Numbered from the stretch's first letter, positions 8,970-18,487 are shown. The stretch is DNA of 64,000 nt from Pseudomonas sp. SCA2728.1_7 (GCF_018138145.1 NZ_CP073104.1:3162001-3226000), one strand, 5' to 3'. The notes: generated by a model not told the origin, from the sequence alone. Numbers and translations: made by a program.

Positions 8970-9686
8970 GTGGCTATCCGCTATGGCAAAGGGCTGATGG
9001 GAGGTGCGGTGGTGATCGCGCTCCTGGCCCTGCTGGTCCACTGGATCGGCATCAACACGATCGAACACTACCGCGACGATTTGTTGTTTTACCTGCAAGC
9101 TCATCTGATTCTCGTCCTCGCTTCAATGCTGGCCGCCCTTGTCGTGGGCATCCCCGCCGGCATCTTCCTCAGTCGCCCGACCATGGTCGGACGCGCCGAA
9201 CGCTTCATGCAGATCTTCAATATCGGTAACACCGTGCCTCCATTGGCCGTGCTCGCGATTGCCCTGGGCGTCCTCGGCATCGGCAGTGGCCCGGCGATCT
9301 TCGCTTTGTTCCTCGCCTCCCTGTTGCCGATTGTGCGCAACACCTACGAAGGCCTGAAAAACGTGCAGGGCTCGCTGAAAGAAGCGGCCGTCGGCATCGG
9401 CATGACCCCGCGCCAAGTGCTGTGGAAAGTTGAATTGCCCAACGCCGTGCCAATCATTGTCGGTGGCGTGCGCGTGGCTTTGGCGATCAATGTCGGCACC
9501 GCGCCACTGGCGTTCCTGATCGGCGCCAACAGCCTCGGCAGCCTGATCTTCCCTGGCATCGCCCTGAACAATCAGCCGCAACTGCTGCTCGGCGCCGCGT
9601 GCACCGCGCTGCTGGCCTTGCTGCTCGATGGCGTGGTCACCCTCGCCAGCCGCCTCTGGCTGGAACGCGGTTTGCGCCCGTCTTAA
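8970..9686 (+). CDS. Osmoprotectant ABC transporter permease (first)
   Basis: Inner-membrane permease of a quaternary-amine (betaine/choline/carnitine) importer of the OpuB/OpuC or YehW/YehY type, 238 residues. The GTG at 8970 is chosen because AAAGGAG sits seven bases upstream. The frame continues to a TTG at 8907, but that lies inside the inverted-repeat element. About six hydrophobic helices are present; the ATPase-contact loop reads EAAVGIGMTPRQVLWKVELP. It heads a four-gene operon with the binding protein next, 21 bases downstream. Confidence 0.88.
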   Translation: MAIRYGKGLMGGAVVIALLALLVHWIGINTIEHYRDDLLFYLQAHLILVLASMLAALVVGIPAGIFLSRPTMVGRAERFMQIFNIGNTVPPLAVLAIALGVLGIGSGPAIFALFLASLLPIVRNTYEGLKNVQGSLKEAAVGIGMTPRQVLWKVELPNAVPIIVGGVRVALAINVGTAPLAFLIGANSLGSLIFPGIALNNQPQLLLGAACTALLALLLDGVVTLASRLWLERGLRPS

Positions 9687-9707
9687 GGCTTTTGCGAAGG
9701 AATATTT

Positions 9708-10613
9708 ATGAAACGATTTAGCTCGTCTTTGGGATTGATAGTAGGTTGCGTCCTGCTGTTCGCAGGAATCGCGCAAGCCGCCGAGAAGCCCGTGATTCGC
9801 CTCGGCGCCCGAGTGTTTACCGAGCAGACCCTGCTCGCGGAAATCACCGCGCAATACCTGCGCAGCAAAGGCTACGACGCACAGATCACCGGTGGTCTGG
9901 GCAGCAACCTTGCCCGCAGCGCCCACGAAAGCGGGCAGCTGGACATGCTCTGGGAATACACCGGCGTGTCGCTGGTGGCCTACAACCATGTCACCGAAAA
10001 ACTCGACAGCGCCCAGTCCTACGCCCGGGTAAAAGAACTCGACGCGAAAAAAGGCCTGGTCTGGCTGACCCCGTCGAAATTCAGCAACACCTACGCCCTC
10101 GCCCTCCCTGAAAAGGTCGCCGAGGAATATCCGCAGATCAACAACATCAGCCAGTTGAACGAAGTGCTGCGCGCCGAGGCCAAGACCAATCACCTGGTGG
10201 CGCTGGATACCGAATTCGCCAACCGCTCCGACGGCCTGATCGGCATGGTCGATCTGTACGGCATGAACCTCACCCGCAAAAACATCCGCCAGATGGATGC
10301 CGGGCTGGTTTACACGGCGTTGCGCAACGGCCAGGTGTTTGCCGGTCTGGTTTACACCACCGACGGTCGCCTCAACGCTTTCGGCCTGAAACTGCTGGAA
10401 GACGACAAGCACTACTTCCCCGACTACACCGCCGCACCGGTGGTGCGTCAGGCTTATCTCGATAAGCACCCGCAACTGGCCGAACAGCTCAAGCCGCTGG
10501 CCGAACTGTTCGATGACGAAACCATGCGCCAGCTCAACGCGCGGGTCGACGTCGATCACGAAAGCCCATCGAAAGTTGCCGCCGATTTCCTGCGCCAACA
10601 TCCGCTGAATTAA
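9708..10613 (+). CDS. Osmoprotectant ABC transporter substrate-binding protein
   Basis: Periplasmic binding protein of the glycine-betaine/choline family (OpuAC-type fold), 301 residues. A signal peptide covers about residues 1-24 (hydrophobic core LGLIVGCVLLFAGI, cleavage after AQA). The mature protein opens with IRLGARVFTEQTLLAEI, and GQLDMLWEYTG is typical of compatible-solute binders, where aromatic residues cage the trimethylammonium group. There is no lipobox, so it is soluble. It lies between the two permease genes. The exact ligand cannot be assigned. Confidence 0.88.
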   Translation: MKRFSSSLGLIVGCVLLFAGIAQAAEKPVIRLGARVFTEQTLLAEITAQYLRSKGYDAQITGGLGSNLARSAHESGQLDMLWEYTGVSLVAYNHVTEKLDSAQSYARVKELDAKKGLVWLTPSKFSNTYALALPEKVAEEYPQINNISQLNEVLRAEAKTNHLVALDTEFANRSDGLIGMVDLYGMNLTRKNIRQMDAGLVYTALRNGQVFAGLVYTTDGRLNAFGLKLLEDDKHYFPDYTAAPVVRQAYLDKHPQLAEQLKPLAELFDDETMRQLNARVDVDHESPSKVAADFLRQHPLN

Positions 10614-10626
10614 GAGAGGAGAAGTC

Positions 10627-11280
10627 ATGGAATTCCTGAACGCCTTTTCCCATCTCGACTGGCAGCAGGTGATGCACCTGACCTGGCAGCACATCACCCT
10701 CGTCGGCATCGCCGTGACCCTGGCGATTGTCGTTGGCGTGCCGCTGGGCATTCTGATGACACGCTTTCCGACCCTCGCTGGCCCCTTGCAAGCCAGCGCC
10801 ACGGTGCTGCTGACCGTGCCGTCGATTGCCCTGTTCGGTCTGCTGCTGCCGTTCTACTCCAAGTTCGGCCAGGGCCTCGGCCCGATGCCGGCGATCACCG
10901 CGGTGTTCCTTTATTCACTGCTGCCGATCATGCGCAACACCTACCTCGCCCTCACCGGCGTGGAACCGGGCATCCGTGAAGCCGCACGCGGTATCGGCAT
11001 GACCTTCGGCCAGCGTCTGCGCATGGTCGAGTTGCCAATCGCCGTACCGGTGATCCTCGCCGGCGTGCGCACCGCCGTGGTGATGAACATCGGCGTGATG
11101 ACCATCGCCGCGACCATCGGCGCCGGCGGCCTCGGTGTGTTGATCCTCGCTTCCATCAGCCGCAGTGACATGTCGATGCTCATCGTCGGCGCGCTGCTGG
11201 TCAGTCTTCTGGCCATTTTCGCTGACCTGTTTCTCCAATGGCTGCAACGCTCGTTGACTCCAAAAGGACTGCTCAAATGA
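10627..11280 (+). CDS. Osmoprotectant ABC transporter permease (second)
   Basis: Second permease of the same importer, 217 residues with five or six helices. The contact loop reads IREAARGIGMTFGQRLRMVELP. It is preceded by a GAGAGGAG ribosome-binding site. The end overlaps the ATPase start by four bases (ATGA), indicating translational coupling. It resembles the first permease in the loop region but lacks that protein's longer N-terminus, as in other two-permease systems of this type. Confidence 0.9.
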   Translation: MEFLNAFSHLDWQQVMHLTWQHITLVGIAVTLAIVVGVPLGILMTRFPTLAGPLQASATVLLTVPSIALFGLLLPFYSKFGQGLGPMPAITAVFLYSLLPIMRNTYLALTGVEPGIREAARGIGMTFGQRLRMVELPIAVPVILAGVRTAVVMNIGVMTIAATIGAGGLGVLILASISRSDMSMLIVGALLVSLLAIFADLFLQWLQRSLTPKGLLK

Positions 11281-12434
11281 TCGAACTTCAAAACCTCAGC
11301 AAAACTTTCCAAAGCAACGGCAAAGATGTCAAAGCCGTGGACTCGGTAAGCCTGACCGTCAATGAAGGCGAAATCTGTGTGTTCCTCGGGCCATCGGGTT
11401 GCGGCAAAAGCACCACGCTGAAGATGATCAATCGCCTGATCAAACCGACCTCGGGCAAGATCCTCATCAACGGCGAAGACACCACCGATCTCGACGAAGT
11501 AACGCTGCGGCGCAACATCGGTTATGTGATCCAGCAGATCGGTCTGTTCCCGAACATGACCATCGAAGAGAACATCGTCGTCGTGCCGAAACTGCTCGGC
11601 TGGGACAAACAGAAATGCCACGACCGCGCCCGCGAGTTGATGAGCATGATCAAGCTCGAGCCCAAGCAGTATCTGCATCGTTATCCGCGCGAATTGTCCG
11701 GCGGCCAGCAACAGCGCATCGGCGTGATCCGCGCACTGGCGGCGGATGCGCCGCTGCTGTTGATGGACGAACCGTTCGGCGCGGTCGACCCGATCAACCG
11801 CGAGATGATCCAGAACGAGTTTTTCGAGATGCAGCGCGCGCTGAACAAGACCGTGATCATGGTCAGCCACGACATCGACGAAGCGATCAAACTCGGCGAC
11901 AAGATCGCGATTTTCCGCGCTGGTAAACTGCTGCAGATCGATCATCCGGACACGCTGCTCGCGCACCCGGCGGACGACTTTGTCAGCAACTTCGTCGGCC
12001 AGGACAGCACGCTCAAACGCCTGCTGCTGGTCAAAGCAGAAGATGCGGCGGACAACGCGCCGTCGGTAAGCCCGGAGACGCCGGTGGCCGATGCGCTGGA
12101 ATTGATGGACGAGCATGACCGTCGCTACGTGGTGGTCACCTGTGCCGAGAACAAGGCGTTGGGCTACGTGCGTCGTCGTGATCTGCATCGCCAGACCGGT
12201 ACTTGCGCGCAGTTCCTGCGTGAGTTCAACGCCACGGCGGCGTACGACGAGCATCTACGCATCCTGCTGTCGCGCATGTATGAATTCAACCGCTCGTGGT
12301 TGCCGGTGATGGACGCCGAGCGGGTGTTCCTCGGTGAGGTGACGCAGGAGTCGATTGCGGCTTATCTGAGTTCGGGGCGTTCGCGCGGGATGAAGACCAG
12401 CATAGTCTCGCCGGCTGAAGCAGTGGTCGCCTGA
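11277..12434 (+). CDS. Osmoprotectant ABC transporter ATP-binding protein with CBS domains
   Basis: ATPase of the quaternary-amine importer, 385 residues, starting at the ATG that overlaps the preceding stop. Walker A GPSGCGKSTT is near residue 38, signature LSGGQQQRIGVIR near 140, Walker B LLLMDEPFGAVDP near 160. After about residue 255 a CBS pair follows (VADALELMDEHDRRYVVV and the later MYEFNRSWLPVMD half). In related transporters CBS pairs sense ionic strength or nucleotides. It ends the operon; a REPIN lies 25 bases downstream. Confidence 0.92.
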   Translation: MIELQNLSKTFQSNGKDVKAVDSVSLTVNEGEICVFLGPSGCGKSTTLKMINRLIKPTSGKILINGEDTTDLDEVTLRRNIGYVIQQIGLFPNMTIEENIVVVPKLLGWDKQKCHDRARELMSMIKLEPKQYLHRYPRELSGGQQQRIGVIRALAADAPLLLMDEPFGAVDPINREMIQNEFFEMQRALNKTVIMVSHDIDEAIKLGDKIAIFRAGKLLQIDHPDTLLAHPADDFVSNFVGQDSTLKRLLLVKAEDAADNAPSVSPETPVADALELMDEHDRRYVVVTCAENKALGYVRRRDLHRQTGTCAQFLREFNATAAYDEHLRILLSRMYEFNRSWLPVMDAERVFLGEVTQESIAAYLSSGRSRGMKTSIVSPAEAVVA

Positions 12435-12459
12435 TTTTCGGATAGGAAACACAAATCCC

Positions 12460-12549
12460 TGTAGGAGTGAGCCTGCTCGCGATAGCGCAATATCAGTCAA
12501 TGAAGATGTCGGCTGAAAAAAAGTCATCGCGAGCAGGCTCGCTCCTACA
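12460..12549. repeat. REPIN (paired REP, GAGCCTGCTCGCGA type)
   Basis: TGTAGGAGTGAGCCTGCTCG and its inverted partner ending GCTCCTACA flank a loop of about 42 bases. Same family as copies at 18488, 23242, 31520 and 37576. Confidence 0.9.
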
Positions 12550-12854
12550 GGACCGGGGTTGTTACCAAGTCCTTCACAAGGCGGAAAAGAATCTCAACAC
12601 CTGAGAATCAGACAGCATGCCCTGGACAGCCTTCCAAACAACCAAAATCCCCCTCACCCCCTCCTCTCGCCGCCAACGTCGCCGATATTGCCGCCTTCAC
12701 ACTTACCCACGACTTCGCCGACATAATCCGCGAACGTGCAGGTATTTTTAACACTCAAAAATTCTCGGGGAACATCTGCCCGTCATCTCGGTCGGCTACA
12801 AAGAGTGATGAACGCGATGCACGTCAGAAGCGTGCAAAAACGCGACATTTTTAG

Positions 12855-12883
12855 TTGATCTCACGCCCCTCACGCCCTAAAGT
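12855..12883 (+). promoter_or_regulatory. Sigma-70-like promoter candidate
   Basis: A -35-like TTGATC (12855-12860) and a -10-like TAAAGT (12878-12883) are separated by exactly 17 bases. Each matches four of six consensus positions. It would start transcription near 12890, just ahead of the intrinsic terminator at 12945. Confidence 0.4.
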
Positions 12884-12889
12884 TCGCGC

Positions 12890-12978
12890 CGAACGTCCAT
12901 GCTGGAAACGATCCATCCGGCTCAAGTACTGACGACGAGACAGCAAGGCCAAGGGCTACGCCCCATGGCCTTTTTGCT
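12890..12978 (+). ncRNA. Candidate small RNA or attenuated leader
   Basis: A roughly 90-nt transcript is predicted between the promoter-like pair and a strong intrinsic terminator. No open frame with a ribosome-binding site lies inside. It could be an independent small RNA or the aborted leader of the decarboxylase mRNA, whose start codon is 103 bases further on. I do not recognise the family. Confidence 0.4.
12945..12978 (+). terminator. Intrinsic terminator upstream of the decarboxylase
   Basis: GGCCA and GGGC pair with GCCC and TGGCC (one small internal bulge), followed by TTTTTGCTTT. It is a strong hairpin and lies before, not after, a gene. Confidence 0.75.
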
Positions 12979-13080
12979 TTCGGCGACATGCCTTGGGAAG
13001 TAGGCGAACCAAAGTGGGGATACGGAGGACGTTCATTTGCACCCATTGATTAACGACGTTTGCCACTAGGAGTCCCAAGT

Positions 13081-14244
13081 ATGTCGATCCAGGTCGAAGA
13101 CTATTTCGCGCGCGCTACATTCGACAAAATGAAGGCGTTCGCCGACAAACAGGAAACCCCGTTCGTGGTGATCGACACCGCGATGATCAGCCAGGCCTAC
13201 GATGACCTGCGCGCCGGTTTCGAATTCGCCAAGGTCTACTACGCGGTCAAGGCCAACCCGGCTGTCGAGATCATCGACCTGCTCAAAGAGAAAGGTTCGA
13301 GCTTCGACATCGCCTCGATCTACGAGCTGGACAAGGTGATGGATCGTGGCGTCAGCCCGGACCGTATCAGCTACGGCAACACCATCAAGAAATCCAAGGA
13401 CATCCGCTACTTCTACGAGAAGGGCGTGCGCCTGTTCTCCACCGACTCCGAGGCCGACCTGCGCAACATCGCCAAGGCTGCACCGGGCTCGAAAGTCTAT
13501 GTGCGCATCCTCACCGAAGGCTCGACCACGGCTGACTGGCCACTGTCGCGCAAATTCGGCTGCCAGACCGACATGGCCATGGACCTGCTGATTCTTGCTC
13601 GCGACCTCGGCCTGGTGCCTTACGGCATCTCGTTCCACGTCGGCTCGCAACAGCGCGACATCAGCGTCTGGGACGCAGCGATTGCCAAGGTCAAAGTGAT
13701 CTTCGAGCGTTTGAAAGAAGAAGACGGCATCCACCTCAAGCTGATCAACATGGGCGGTGGCTTCCCGGCCAACTACATCACCCGCACCAACAGCCTGGAA
13801 ACCTACGCCGAAGAAATCATCCGCTTCCTCAAAGAAGACTTCGGTGATGACTTGCCGGAAATCATTCTCGAGCCGGGCCGTTCGCTGATCGCCAACGCCG
13901 GTATTCTGGTCAGCGAAGTGGTGCTGGTTGCACGCAAGTCGCGCACTGCCGTCGAGCGTTGGGTATATACCGATGTGGGCAAGTTCTCCGGCCTGATCGA
14001 AACCATGGACGAAGCCATCAAGTTTCCGATCTGGACCGAGAAAAAAGGCGAGATGGAAGAAGTCGTGATCGCCGGCCCGACCTGCGACAGCGCCGACATC
14101 ATGTACGAGAACTACAAGTACGGTCTGCCGCTGAACCTGGCGATCGGTGATCGTCTGTACTGGCTGTCGACCGGTGCGTACACCACCAGTTACAGCGCGG
14201 TTGAGTTCAATGGCTTTCCGCCGTTGAAGTCGTTTTACGTGTAA
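13081..14244 (+). CDS. speC: Ornithine/lysine decarboxylase, alanine-racemase fold
   Basis: PLP-dependent decarboxylase that forms putrescine (or cadaverine) in polyamine synthesis, 387 residues, cytoplasmic. The ATG at 13081 follows TAGGAG. The PLP lysine is K57 in YYAVKANP; GGGFPANY and EPGRSLIANAG bind the cofactor phosphate; the catalytic cysteine supplied across the dimer is C335 in GPTCDSADI. This is the eukaryote-like fold III enzyme, not the large fold I type. Pseudomonas speC lies close to the piu genes, as here. Preference between ornithine and lysine cannot be settled by reading. Confidence 0.9.
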   Translation: MSIQVEDYFARATFDKMKAFADKQETPFVVIDTAMISQAYDDLRAGFEFAKVYYAVKANPAVEIIDLLKEKGSSFDIASIYELDKVMDRGVSPDRISYGNTIKKSKDIRYFYEKGVRLFSTDSEADLRNIAKAAPGSKVYVRILTEGSTTADWPLSRKFGCQTDMAMDLLILARDLGLVPYGISFHVGSQQRDISVWDAAIAKVKVIFERLKEEDGIHLKLINMGGGFPANYITRTNSLETYAEEIIRFLKEDFGDDLPEIILEPGRSLIANAGILVSEVVLVARKSRTAVERWVYTDVGKFSGLIETMDEAIKFPIWTEKKGEMEEVVIAGPTCDSADIMYENYKYGLPLNLAIGDRLYWLSTGAYTTSYSAVEFNGFPPLKSFYV

Positions 14245-14279
14245 GAGCAGCTGCGAGTTTCAAGCTGCTAGCTGCAAGT

Positions 14280-14312
14280 GAAAAGCCCATGACGTGTCAT
14301 GGGCTTTTTTGT
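14280..14312 (+). terminator. Terminator of speC
   Basis: AAAAGCCCATGAC pairs perfectly with GTCATGGGCTTTT, ending in a T run, 36 bases after the stop. Confidence 0.92.
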
Positions 14313-14349
14313 GTCTGGCTTTGAGATTTGTGGTGTGCTTTCGATCTAT

Positions 14350-14508
14350 CCCCCTCACCCCAGCCCTCTCCCCCAAGGGGGCGAGGGCAAAGGGAGCAGA
14401 TCGGGGGCTTTTCAAAACCTGAGGTCGACTGGATATCTCAGGTCGGTGTACCAGGAACATCCAACTCGGTCAGTCCCCTCTCCCTCTGGGAGAGGGTTAG
14501 GGTGAGGG
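14350..14508. repeat. Dispersed repeat with inverted CCCTCACCC termini
   Basis: The stretch opens CCCCTCACCCCAGCCCTCTC and closes with the inverted form GGGAGAGGGTTAGGGTGAGG. The interior contains CTCGGTCAGTCCCC, the reverse complement of the unit motif in the 5948-6380 array. It reaches the last base before the Sel1 gene stop codon. Confidence 0.8.
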
Positions 14509-15270
14509 CTATTGGCACCGAAGCGCATACCGCCCAGCCAACGCCTGAATCTTCGGATCTACAGCACTCGCCAACGCCTGACTCGCCACCCGCAAGAAAT
14601 TCAAATTACCGCCGACCAGCGCTTTCTCAAGCCAAACCACAGCCTCATCAATCCGCCCTTCACCCGCCAACACCGCCGCAAAACTGAACTGCCCGCGGAA
14701 ATCCCCAGCCTCCGCCGAGCGCCGATACCATTCACGCGCCGCCAAAGGATCCGCCGGGCACACCTGCCCTTCCTCCAGATAGCGCCCCAGCAGATTCATC
14801 GATTTCGCATGGCCCAGTTCAGCCGCACGCCGATACAGCGCCAGCGCCTGCAGGTGATCCACCACGACACCGCGCCCGGTCGCCAGCAGATTGGCGAGGT
14901 TGTACATCGCCCAATCCAGTCCGGCCTCCGCAGCAATCCGATAGTGCTGCGCAGCAATCCGATAGTGCTGCGCAGCAACCGACGCATCCGCCGCAATCCC
15001 CCAACCATGCTCATGACAACGCCCGAGCATATTGCGCGCCATCAGATGCCCACGCCCGGCGGCGATGCCAAACCAGCGCAGCGCGAGCGCTTGATCCTGC
15101 GCAATGCCCTGGCCGTCGAGCAGGATCTGCCCAAGCAAGGCCTGCGCTTCGACTTCGCCCTCACCCGCCGCCAGCAAAATCGCCTGCGCAGCACGGGCCG
15201 GGCTTTCGCCGAGCATGGCGCTAAGTTGTTCGCCGCTGAGGACTTCCTCGCGGCGCAGTAGGAAGCTCAT
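14509..15270 (-). CDS. Sel1-repeat protein
   Basis: Helical-repeat protein of 253 residues with about five Sel1-like repeats (such as [20 protein letters not shown] and [20 protein letters not shown]), a scaffold for protein contacts. No signal peptide is seen, so it is probably cytoplasmic. The ATG overlaps the piuC stop by four bases, so the two are co-transcribed; the same pair occurs at the piu locus of P. aeruginosa. A seven-residue stretch AAQHYRI is duplicated exactly near residue 105 by a 21-base tandem duplication, which lengthens a helix. Its molecular role is unknown. Confidence 0.85.
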   Translation of the reverse strand: MSFLLRREEVLSGEQLSAMLGESPARAAQAILLAAGEGEVEAQALLGQILLDGQGIAQDQALALRWFGIAAGRGHLMARNMLGRCHEHGWGIAADASVAAQHYRIAAQHYRIAAEAGLDWAMYNLANLLATGRGVVVDHLQALALYRRAAELGHAKSMNLLGRYLEEGQVCPADPLAAREWYRRSAEAGDFRGQFSFAAVLAGEGRIDEAVVWLEKALVGGNLNFLRVASQALASAVDPKIQALAGRYALRCQ

Positions 15271-15947
15271 ACCTCGACCCAGCGCCGCAGCAGGTTGTGA
15301 TACGTACCGGTGAGGCGGATCAGCGAAGGATGATCAGGCATGTCTTGAGTCAGTTGCTGAATCGCGCCATCCATTTCGAACAGTAACGCGCGCTGGCTGT
15401 CTTCACGCACCAGGCTTTGCGTCCAGAAGAACGACGCATAACGCGCACCGCGAGTGACCGCGTTGACCTTGTGCAAACTGGTGCCGGGGTACAAAACCAT
15501 ATCGCCTGCCGGCAGTTTCACCTGTTGCGTGCCGTAGGTGTCCTGGATTTCCAGCTCGCCGCCGTCGTAATCCTCAGGTTCGCTGAAGAACAGCGTCGCC
15601 GACAGATCGGTGCGCACCCGTTCGATACTGCCCTTGGGTTGGCGCACGGCGTTGTCGATGTGGAAATCGAAACTGCCACCGGCCGTGTAACAGTTCACTA
15701 ACGGCGGGAAGACTTTGTGCGGCAGCGCGGCGGACATGAACAGCGGATTTTTCCACAGCCGTTCCAGCATCGCCGCGCCGATTTCCTTGGCCAACGGATG
15801 ACCTTCAGGCAGTTGCAGATTGTGCTTTGCTTTGGCCGACTGGAAGCCAGCGGTGATCTTGCCATCGGCCCAGTCAGCCTGTTCCAGAGCCTGGCGAATG
15901 CGCTGCACTTCTTCTTTCGCGAACAGTGCGGGGATGTGCAGCAGCAT
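15267..15947 (-). CDS. piuC: PiuC-type Fe(II)/2-oxoglutarate dioxygenase (PKHD type)
   Basis: Iron- and 2-oxoglutarate-dependent hydroxylase linked to siderophore-receptor loci, 226 residues from the ATG at 15947, which has AGGTGA upstream (the frame also opens at a TTG, 15968). The iron ligands are visible: HIDNAVR supplies HxD, and [12 protein letters not shown] supplies the distal His and the 2-oxoglutarate arginine. The substrate is not known for the family. It diverges from piuA and shares a Fur-box-like region with it; the Sel1 gene follows in the same operon. Confidence 0.92.
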   Translation of the reverse strand: MLLHIPALFAKEEVQRIRQALEQADWADGKITAGFQSAKAKHNLQLPEGHPLAKEIGAAMLERLWKNPLFMSAALPHKVFPPLVNCYTAGGSFDFHIDNAVRQPKGSIERVRTDLSATLFFSEPEDYDGGELEIQDTYGTQQVKLPAGDMVLYPGTSLHKVNAVTRGARYASFFWTQSLVREDSQRALLFEMDGAIQQLTQDMPDHPSLIRLTGTYHNLLRRWVEV

Positions 15948-15978
15948 GGCGATGTCACCTGATGGCAAAGAGGCGGCA

Positions 15979-15998
15979 ATGGTATTGATTCTTATTGA
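15979..15998. promoter_or_regulatory. Fur-box-like site between piuC and piuA
   Basis: The minus-strand sequence CAATAAGAATCAATACC resembles the Pseudomonas Fur box (AATAAGAATCATTAT type). It lies 32 bases before the piuC start and upstream of piuA. A second AT-rich stretch with weaker similarity is at 16070-16103. Iron repression of both genes is expected from the family but inferred here. Confidence 0.5.
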
Positions 15999-16154
15999 CC
16001 GTGTAAAACCCGAGAGACGAATGAACTGGCAAAAACCGTAAGGTTAAATTGTAAAGAATGTAAATTCAGTGCGAATAACAATGTTTCGCAATTGATACGA
16101 ATACCTGTTTACCCTATATTCCGCGGCCTCAAATCCTTGGGGAGGGGAATAAAA

Positions 16155-18473
16155 ATGGCACGTCAACACGCACAATTACCGGTCAGTTCACCACGTCTGC
16201 TCGCCTCTGCAATCGGTGTGGCAATCACCGCCGGCTCCGCTGGCCAGATGGTCTTCGCCGCGGAAAAAACCGACAGCAAAGCCGCCGGCAATGCCATCGC
16301 CCTGGACGCCACCGCCATCACCGGCGAAGCGCAGGACTCGACGTCCTACCAGGTCGAAAAAGCCTCCTCGCCCAAGTACACCGCGCCGCTGGTCGACACG
16401 CCGCGCTCGGTCACCGTTATTCCGCAACAAGTTCTGAAAGATACCGGCGCGCTGAACATGCAGGACGCGCTGCGCACCGTGCCGGGCATCACCTTCGGCG
16501 CCGGTGAAGGCGGTAACCCACAGGGCGACCGTCCGTTCATCCGTGGCTTCGACGCCCAGGGCGACACCTACCTCGATGGCGTGCGCGACACCGGTTCGCA
16601 GAGCCGCGAGATCTTCGCCGTGGAAAACATTGAAGTCAGCAAGGGCCCGAACTCCGCCATCGGCGGTCGTGGCGCGGCAGGCGGCAGCATCAACCTGGTG
16701 AGCAAGAAAGCGCACTTGGGCAACTCGTTCGACGGCGGCTTCACCTACGGCTCCGACCAGACCCAGCGCTACACCCTCGATGGCAACTACCAGTTCAGCG
16801 ACACCGCCGCCGGCCGTCTGAACCTGATGAGCCACGAGAGCAATGTCGCCGGTCGCGACAAAGTCGACTACGACCGCTGGGGTATCGCTCCGTCCCTGGC
16901 GTTTGGCCTGGGTACCGACACCCGCGTCAACCTCGACTACTACCATCTCGAAAGCAACGACACCCCGGATTCGGGCGTGCCGTACACCATTCCGGCCGGC
17001 GGCTCCGCTGCGCGCACCAAGTCCAATCCGGACAAGCCCTACGCTGGCGGTGACCACAGCAATTTCTACGGCCTGGATCGCGACTTCCGCAAGGGCCGCA
17101 CCGACACCGCGACCTTCGCCATCGAGCATGACCTGAGCGACTCGCTGACGATCAAGAACACCCTGCGCCACGGCACCAGCATGCAGGATTACATCCTGAC
17201 CCAGCCGGACGACAGCAAGGGCAACGTCAACAACGGCACGGTCTGGCGTCGGGCGAATACGCGGGTGAGCAATACCGAGACCACCACCAATCAGACTGAC
17301 CTGTTCGGCAACTTCTACGTCGCCGGCTTCAAGAACAGCTTCTCCACCGGCGTCGAGTACACCCGTGAGGAAAGCCAGAAGTCCTCGTATAACGTCAACA
17401 CCGACACCACGCCGCGCACACCGGGCAACTCCAGTACTAACTGCACCCCGTCGTTGGTCGGCGTTTCGAGTGGCTACAACTGCACCTCGCTGTCGAATCC
17501 AAACGCAAACGATCCGTGGAACGGCGCCATTTCGCGCAACTACGCCGGCACCGACACCCAGGCCAACACCTACGCACTGTATGTGTTCGACACCCTGGAG
17601 CTGAACGAGCAGTGGCTGCTGAACATGGGTCTGCGTTACGACCACTTCGACACCGACTACAAGTCCTACAACGCTGCCGGCACCACCACGTCCAAGGGTG
17701 ATGACACCAGCGAGTTCGTCACCGGTCAGTTCGGCGTTGTCTACAAGCCTGCAGAAAACGGCAGCATCTACGCCTCCTACGCCACCTCGGCCACGCCGCC
17801 GGGCAACACCTTGGGCGAAGGTCAGGAAGGCAATCCGTTGGGCGGCACCGCGGATCGCAGCGGCAACCTGCTGAGCAGCGACATGGAACCGGAAACCACC
17901 AAGAACTATGAAATCGGTACCAAGTGGGATCTGCTCAATGATCGCCTGTCGCTGACTGCGGATATCTTCCGCACCGAGAAAGAAAACGCTCGTGTGCAAG
18001 TCGACACCACCTCGTACGAAAACGCCGGCAAGACCCGTGTGCAAGGTGTCGAACTGTCGGCCAGCGGCAAGATCACCGACAAGTGGCAAGTGTTCGCCGG
18101 TTACGCCTTCATGGACAGCGAACAAGTCGATGGCGGTCCACTGGGCCGGGCCAACGATGGCAACGAGCTGCCTAACACCCCGAAAAACAGCGCCAGCCTG
18201 TGGACCACTTACCAGGTCACGCCGAAGCTGACCATCGGTGGCGGTGCGTTCTACGTCGACGACGTGTACGGCAGCGTGGCCAACACCACCATGGTTGACT
18301 CGTATGTTCGTTACGACGCGATGGCGGCGTACAAGCTGACCAAGAACGTCGACCTGCAATTCAACGTGCAGAACCTGACCAACGAAACCTATTACGACAA
18401 AGCCTTCTCGACCCACTTCGCCAATCAGGCGGCTGGCCGTACGGCACTGTTGAGCACCAACTTCCACTTCTGA
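16155..18473 (+). CDS. piuA: TonB-dependent siderophore receptor PiuA
   Basis: Outer-membrane receptor that imports ferric catecholate-type siderophores using TonB energy; PiuA homologues also admit siderophore-antibiotic conjugates. It has 772 residues from the ATG at 16155 behind GGAGGGG. A long signal peptide ends near FAAEK, a plug domain follows (VDTPRSVTVIPQQVLKDTG, LDGVRD, GPNSAIGGRGAAGG), then a 22-strand barrel ending in aromatic F (LSTNFHF). Two Cys about 17 residues apart in an extracellular loop (NCTPSLV and YNCTSL) probably form a disulfide. Divergent from piuC; the Fur-box-like site lies upstream. Confidence 0.93.
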   Translation: MARQHAQLPVSSPRLLASAIGVAITAGSAGQMVFAAEKTDSKAAGNAIALDATAITGEAQDSTSYQVEKASSPKYTAPLVDTPRSVTVIPQQVLKDTGALNMQDALRTVPGITFGAGEGGNPQGDRPFIRGFDAQGDTYLDGVRDTGSQSREIFAVENIEVSKGPNSAIGGRGAAGGSINLVSKKAHLGNSFDGGFTYGSDQTQRYTLDGNYQFSDTAAGRLNLMSHESNVAGRDKVDYDRWGIAPSLAFGLGTDTRVNLDYYHLESNDTPDSGVPYTIPAGGSAARTKSNPDKPYAGGDHSNFYGLDRDFRKGRTDTATFAIEHDLSDSLTIKNTLRHGTSMQDYILTQPDDSKGNVNNGTVWRRANTRVSNTETTTNQTDLFGNFYVAGFKNSFSTGVEYTREESQKSSYNVNTDTTPRTPGNSSTNCTPSLVGVSSGYNCTSLSNPNANDPWNGAISRNYAGTDTQANTYALYVFDTLELNEQWLLNMGLRYDHFDTDYKSYNAAGTTTSKGDDTSEFVTGQFGVVYKPAENGSIYASYATSATPPGNTLGEGQEGNPLGGTADRSGNLLSSDMEPETTKNYEIGTKWDLLNDRLSLTADIFRTEKENARVQVDTTSYENAGKTRVQGVELSASGKITDKWQVFAGYAFMDSEQVDGGPLGRANDGNELPNTPKNSASLWTTYQVTPKLTIGGGAFYVDDVYGSVANTTMVDSYVRYDAMAAYKLTKNVDLQFNVQNLTNETYYDKAFSTHFANQAAGRTALLSTNFHF

Positions 18474-18487
18474 CCGATATTGGAAAC

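Larger units (their letters stand above)
12435..13080. other. Intergenic region before the decarboxylase gene
   Basis: The region contains a REPIN (12460-12549), about 300 bases in which I see nothing specific, a promoter-like pair with downstream terminator (candidate small RNA 12890-12978), and the ribosome-binding site TAGGAG at 13067 for the decarboxylase. Confidence 0.75.

Noticed and set aside
16070..16103. Second Fur box before piuA
   Set aside because: AT-rich with loose hexamer similarity only; too weak to call separately.
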